Positions 6,757 to 8,473 of a DNA stretch of 8,473 bases are shown piece after piece. Each line of letters opens with the position of its first letter. Within the stretch, counting starts at the first letter, position 1. A model generated the notes under the pieces. It was given only the letters and a program-made list of their open reading frames with translations. It was not told the DNA's origin and ran no database searches. The DNA comes from CAYVXE01 sp964455375 (GTDB taxonomy: Bacteria > Zhuqueibacterota > Zhuqueibacteria > Oceanimicrobiales > Oceanimicrobiaceae), in NCBI GenBank assembly GCA_964455375.1, contig CAYVXE010000160.1, forward strand, positions 1 through 8,473. The letters are read 5' to 3'. The position numbers and the translations under genes are program-made.

Positions 6757-8205
6757 GTGGCAGTTAAATTTTTCAACACGTTCAGTGGACAGAAGGAAGA
6801 ATTTGTTCCTTTAACAAAAGGGCAGGTGAAATGTTATGTGTGCGGCCCTACCATTTATGACTACATCCACATCGGCAATGCGCGGGCGTTCATCGTTTTT
6901 GACGTCATGCGGAAGTTCCTGCAATATTTGGGATACGAAGTCACGTACGTTATGAACCTCACCGATATCGATGATAAAATTATTAATCGTTCCCGGGAAG
7001 AGGGGAAAGACTTTCAGGAAATCACCGCAACGTATGCGCAAGCATTTTTTGAAGACATCGATGTTCTGGGAGTTGCCCGAGCCGATTTTCACCCCAAAGC
7101 AACCGAGCACATCGATGAGATTATCGCGTTGATTTCCAGGCTTGTGAAGCAGGGGTTCGCTTACGAGGTGAATGGGGATGTATTTTTTGATGTCCTGAAA
7201 TTCCGGGATTACGGTCATTTGTCCGGGAAAAAAACGGACGACCTGATTTCCGGTGCCAGAGTTGCCGTTGATGAAGCGAAGAGAAATCCACTGGATTTTG
7301 CTCTTTGGAAAAGCCAAAAACCCGGTGAACCGGCGTGGAACAGTCCGTGGGGAAAGGGCCGTCCGGGTTGGCACGTTGAGTGTTCTGCTATGTCCATGAA
7401 ATATTTGGGCGACAGTTTTGACATCCATGCCGGTGGTGTGGATCTCATTTTTCCACATCATGAGAATGAAATTGCTCAGAGCGAAGGCGCGACGCGAAAG
7501 AAATTTGTGAAATACTGGCTACACAACGGTTTCCTGAAAATCGATGGTAACAAAATGGCCAAATCTTTAGGTAATTTCCGTACGGTTCGGGACATTGTAA
7601 AAACGTATCCCGGTCCGGTAGTGCGATTGTTTTTTTTACAGAAACACTATCGCGGGCCCATTGATTTTACACAGGATGGCCTCAATGCTGCTGCGAGCGC
7701 CGTTGAGCGCTTGCACATTTTTTACGAGAAACTACATAAAACACTGGCAAACGCAAAAGTTGAAGGTACTGCTTTTGACCCGGCTTCTCTAAAGAATGAA
7801 GAAAAGAAGTTTTGGGATTTCTGGCAAAAAGCGAAGAAAGAACTCATTGCCTTTATGGAAGATGATTTAAATACACCGCCCGCTGTGTCACGCCTGTTTG
7901 AAATGGTAAGGGAATTTAATAAACTGCTTTCTCAAGAGTCCTTTTCTACAGAGGGTTACAAATTACTGTCTTTGGCAAAAAAAGATTTTGATAAAATTAA
8001 CGGCTTTTTGGGGGTCCTGGGTAGCGATCAAAAAGAGGATAGTTCTGAACTTGTTGAAGGACTTATGGCTTTGCTTATCGAAGTAAGGGAAGAGCTGCGG
8101 GCAAAGAGGGAATGGGGTCTTGCAGACAAGATTCGGGACGAATTGAATGAAGCAGGTGTCTTGCTTGAAGACAGTAAAGGCGGTACCTTGTGGCGTAAAA
8201 AATGA
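6757..8205 (+). CDS. cysS: Cysteine-tRNA ligase (CysRS)
   Basis: CysRS activates cysteine and charges tRNA-Cys. The 482-residue class I enzyme has all expected zinc ligands: C29 in YVCGPT, C209 in HVECSAM, and H234 and E238 in FPHHENEIAQSE. The HIGH-type motif is HIGN (38-41, in YIHIGNAR), the usual form in this family. LTDIDDKII (68-76) and FDIHAGGVDLIFPHH (221-235) also fit. The KMSKS loop reads KMAKS (266-270, in NKMAKSLGNF), with alanine for the first serine. The C-terminal DALR-like region with LNTPPAVSRLFE (371-382) and the terminal helix DKIRDEL (457-463) complete the enzyme. The start is a GTG, 13 bp after gltX, with only a weak GGA before it; MAVKFFNTFSGQKEEF is the expected N-terminus. 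No terminator follows. Confidence 0.96.
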   Translation: MAVKFFNTFSGQKEEFVPLTKGQVKCYVCGPTIYDYIHIGNARAFIVFDVMRKFLQYLGYEVTYVMNLTDIDDKIINRSREEGKDFQEITATYAQAFFEDIDVLGVARADFHPKATEHIDEIIALISRLVKQGFAYEVNGDVFFDVLKFRDYGHLSGKKTDDLISGARVAVDEAKRNPLDFALWKSQKPGEPAWNSPWGKGRPGWHVECSAMSMKYLGDSFDIHAGGVDLIFPHHENEIAQSEGATRKKFVKYWLHNGFLKIDGNKMAKSLGNFRTVRDIVKTYPGPVVRLFFLQKHYRGPIDFTQDGLNAAASAVERLHIFYEKLHKTLANAKVEGTAFDPASLKNEEKKFWDFWQKAKKELIAFMEDDLNTPPAVSRLFEMVREFNKLLSQESFSTEGYKLLSLAKKDFDKINGFLGVLGSDQKEDSSELVEGLMALLIEVREELRAKREWGLADKIRDELNEAGVLLEDSKGGTLWRKK

Positions 8206-8260
8206 TTTTTTGAAAGTTCTTAAAAATTTCTTGACAATTGAAATTTATTTTCTATATTAT
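8206..8260 (+). promoter_or_regulatory. Strong sigma-70-type promoter of the tRNA cluster
   Basis: A perfect TTGACA lies at 8231-8236. Two overlapping -10 candidates each match five of six: TATATT at 8253-8258 (16-nt spacer) and TATTAT at 8255-8260 (18-nt spacer). The preceding 8206-8230 is almost all A and T with runs of T and A, resembling an UP element as seen before stable-RNA promoters. Transcription would start near 8266-8268 and give a leader of about 43 nt before tRNA-Thr. No intrinsic terminator separates cysS from it, so read-through from the operon is also possible. Confidence 0.82.
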
Positions 8261-8309
8261 AAGGCTGTATTTTATCGGAATAACCTCAATATTTGGGTAA
8301 AATAAACGT

Positions 8310-8382
8310 GCCACCATAGCTCAGATGGCAGAGCGCCTCACTTGTAATGAGGATGTCGCGGGTTCGATTCCTGCTGGTGGCT
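8310..8382 (+). tRNA. tRNA-Thr(UGU)
   Basis: A complete cloverleaf can be folded by hand. The acceptor GCCACCA (8310-8316) pairs with TGGTGGC (8375-8381). The D stem GCTC/GAGC is at 8319-8322 and 8331-8334. The anticodon stem CCTCA/TGAGG (8336-8340 and 8348-8352) closes the loop CTTGTAA, with anticodon TGT at 8343-8345, which reads the threonine codon ACA. The variable loop has 5 nt (8353-8357). The T stem GCGGG/CCTGC closes the loop TTCGATT. The discriminator is T8382. CCA is not encoded; the next bases are C followed by seven Ts. Confidence 0.97.
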
Positions 8383-8395
8383 CTTTTTTTGTCAT

Positions 8396-8473
8396 GGAGA
8401 GGTTCCCGAGTGGCCAAAGGGAACAGACTGTAAATCTGTCGGCTCAGCCTTCGGAGGTTCGAATCCTCCCCTC
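8396..8473 (+). tRNA. tRNA-Tyr(GUA), 3' end cut by window
   Basis: The acceptor 5' strand GGAGAGG (8396-8402) pairs with CCTC at 8470-8473, where the window ends. The last three acceptor bases and the discriminator are missing. The D stem is CCC/GGG (8405-8407 and 8419-8421). The anticodon stem ACAGA/TCTGT (8423-8427 and 8435-8439) closes CTGTAAA, with anticodon GTA at 8430-8432. The long variable arm (8440-8452) can form GGC/GCC and makes this a class II tRNA as expected for bacterial tRNA-Tyr. The T stem GGAGG/CCTCC closes TTCGAAT. It starts 13 bp after tRNA-Thr, so the two are probably co-transcribed. U33-G34-U35 is the queuosine-modification target. Confidence 0.96.

Noticed and set aside
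7630..7637. T8 tract in cysS as a terminator
   Set aside because: It has no GC-rich stem before it and encodes the conserved LFFLQ segment of CysRS.
8199..8230. Terminator after cysS (A-run and T-run around the stop codon)
   Set aside because: The A6/T6 pairing has no GC core and would be unstable. The A/T richness is better explained as the upstream part of the tRNA promoter.
1..8473. A novel defence, mobile or biosynthetic system
   Set aside because: Every substantial open frame on the + strand is a recognised core gene. The minus-strand frames are overlapped by these genes and show no family signature or ribosome site.

Overview
This window holds a run of nine bacterial housekeeping genes, all on the + strand, followed by the start of a tRNA cluster. 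The order is yebC, ruvC, ruvA, ruvB, queA, ispD, ispF, gltX, cysS, tRNA-Thr(UGU), tRNA-Tyr(GUA, cut by the window edge). All nine proteins are recognised from family motifs read in the translation. All are full length with intact catalytic residues where these could be checked. I see no mobile element, CRISPR array, toxin-antitoxin pair or defence gene, and no gene of unknown function.

Layout. Positions 1-213 are an intergenic leader. It holds a 9-nt-period TGCG repeat, an A/T-rich ATTTTC repeat, a terminator-like hairpin and a weak promoter candidate, then a consensus ribosome binding site for yebC. Positions 214-3063 carry yebC and the Holliday-junction genes ruvC-ruvA-ruvB. After a 37-bp gap come queA (queuosine synthesis), ispD and ispF (MEP isoprenoid pathway), gltX and cysS (glutamyl- and cysteinyl-tRNA synthetases). 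All other gaps are 13 bp or less, and two junctions are ATGA overlaps, so this reads as one polycistronic unit. After cysS a near-consensus sigma-70-type promoter with an A/T-rich upstream stretch begins a separate stable-RNA unit.

Organism. The MEP genes, RuvABC, QueA and Shine-Dalgarno sites show a bacterium. The tRNA-Thr gene does not encode its 3' CCA, which argues against enterobacteria and requires a CCA-adding enzyme. Base composition looks close to balanced by eye. The yebC-ruvCAB-queA-ispDF-gltX-cysS-tRNA order and the repeat-rich spacer made me think of an environmental lineage such as Calditrichota/KSB1 or a deltaproteobacterium-like group. This is a weak inference, and a phylogeny would be needed to place it.

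How the genes relate. RuvA and RuvB form the branch-migration motor and RuvC cuts the junction. IspD and IspF are steps 3 and 5 of the MEP pathway. QueA acts on tRNAs with a GUN anticodon, including the tRNA-Tyr at the end of the window. GltX and CysS charge tRNAs, and YebC-family proteins act in translation or as regulators. The shared theme is genome maintenance and translation capacity. No previously undescribed system is evident. The points most worth a second look are the A8 tract at the end of ruvB, the 9-nt repeat upstream of yebC, and the tRNA promoter and T-tract.
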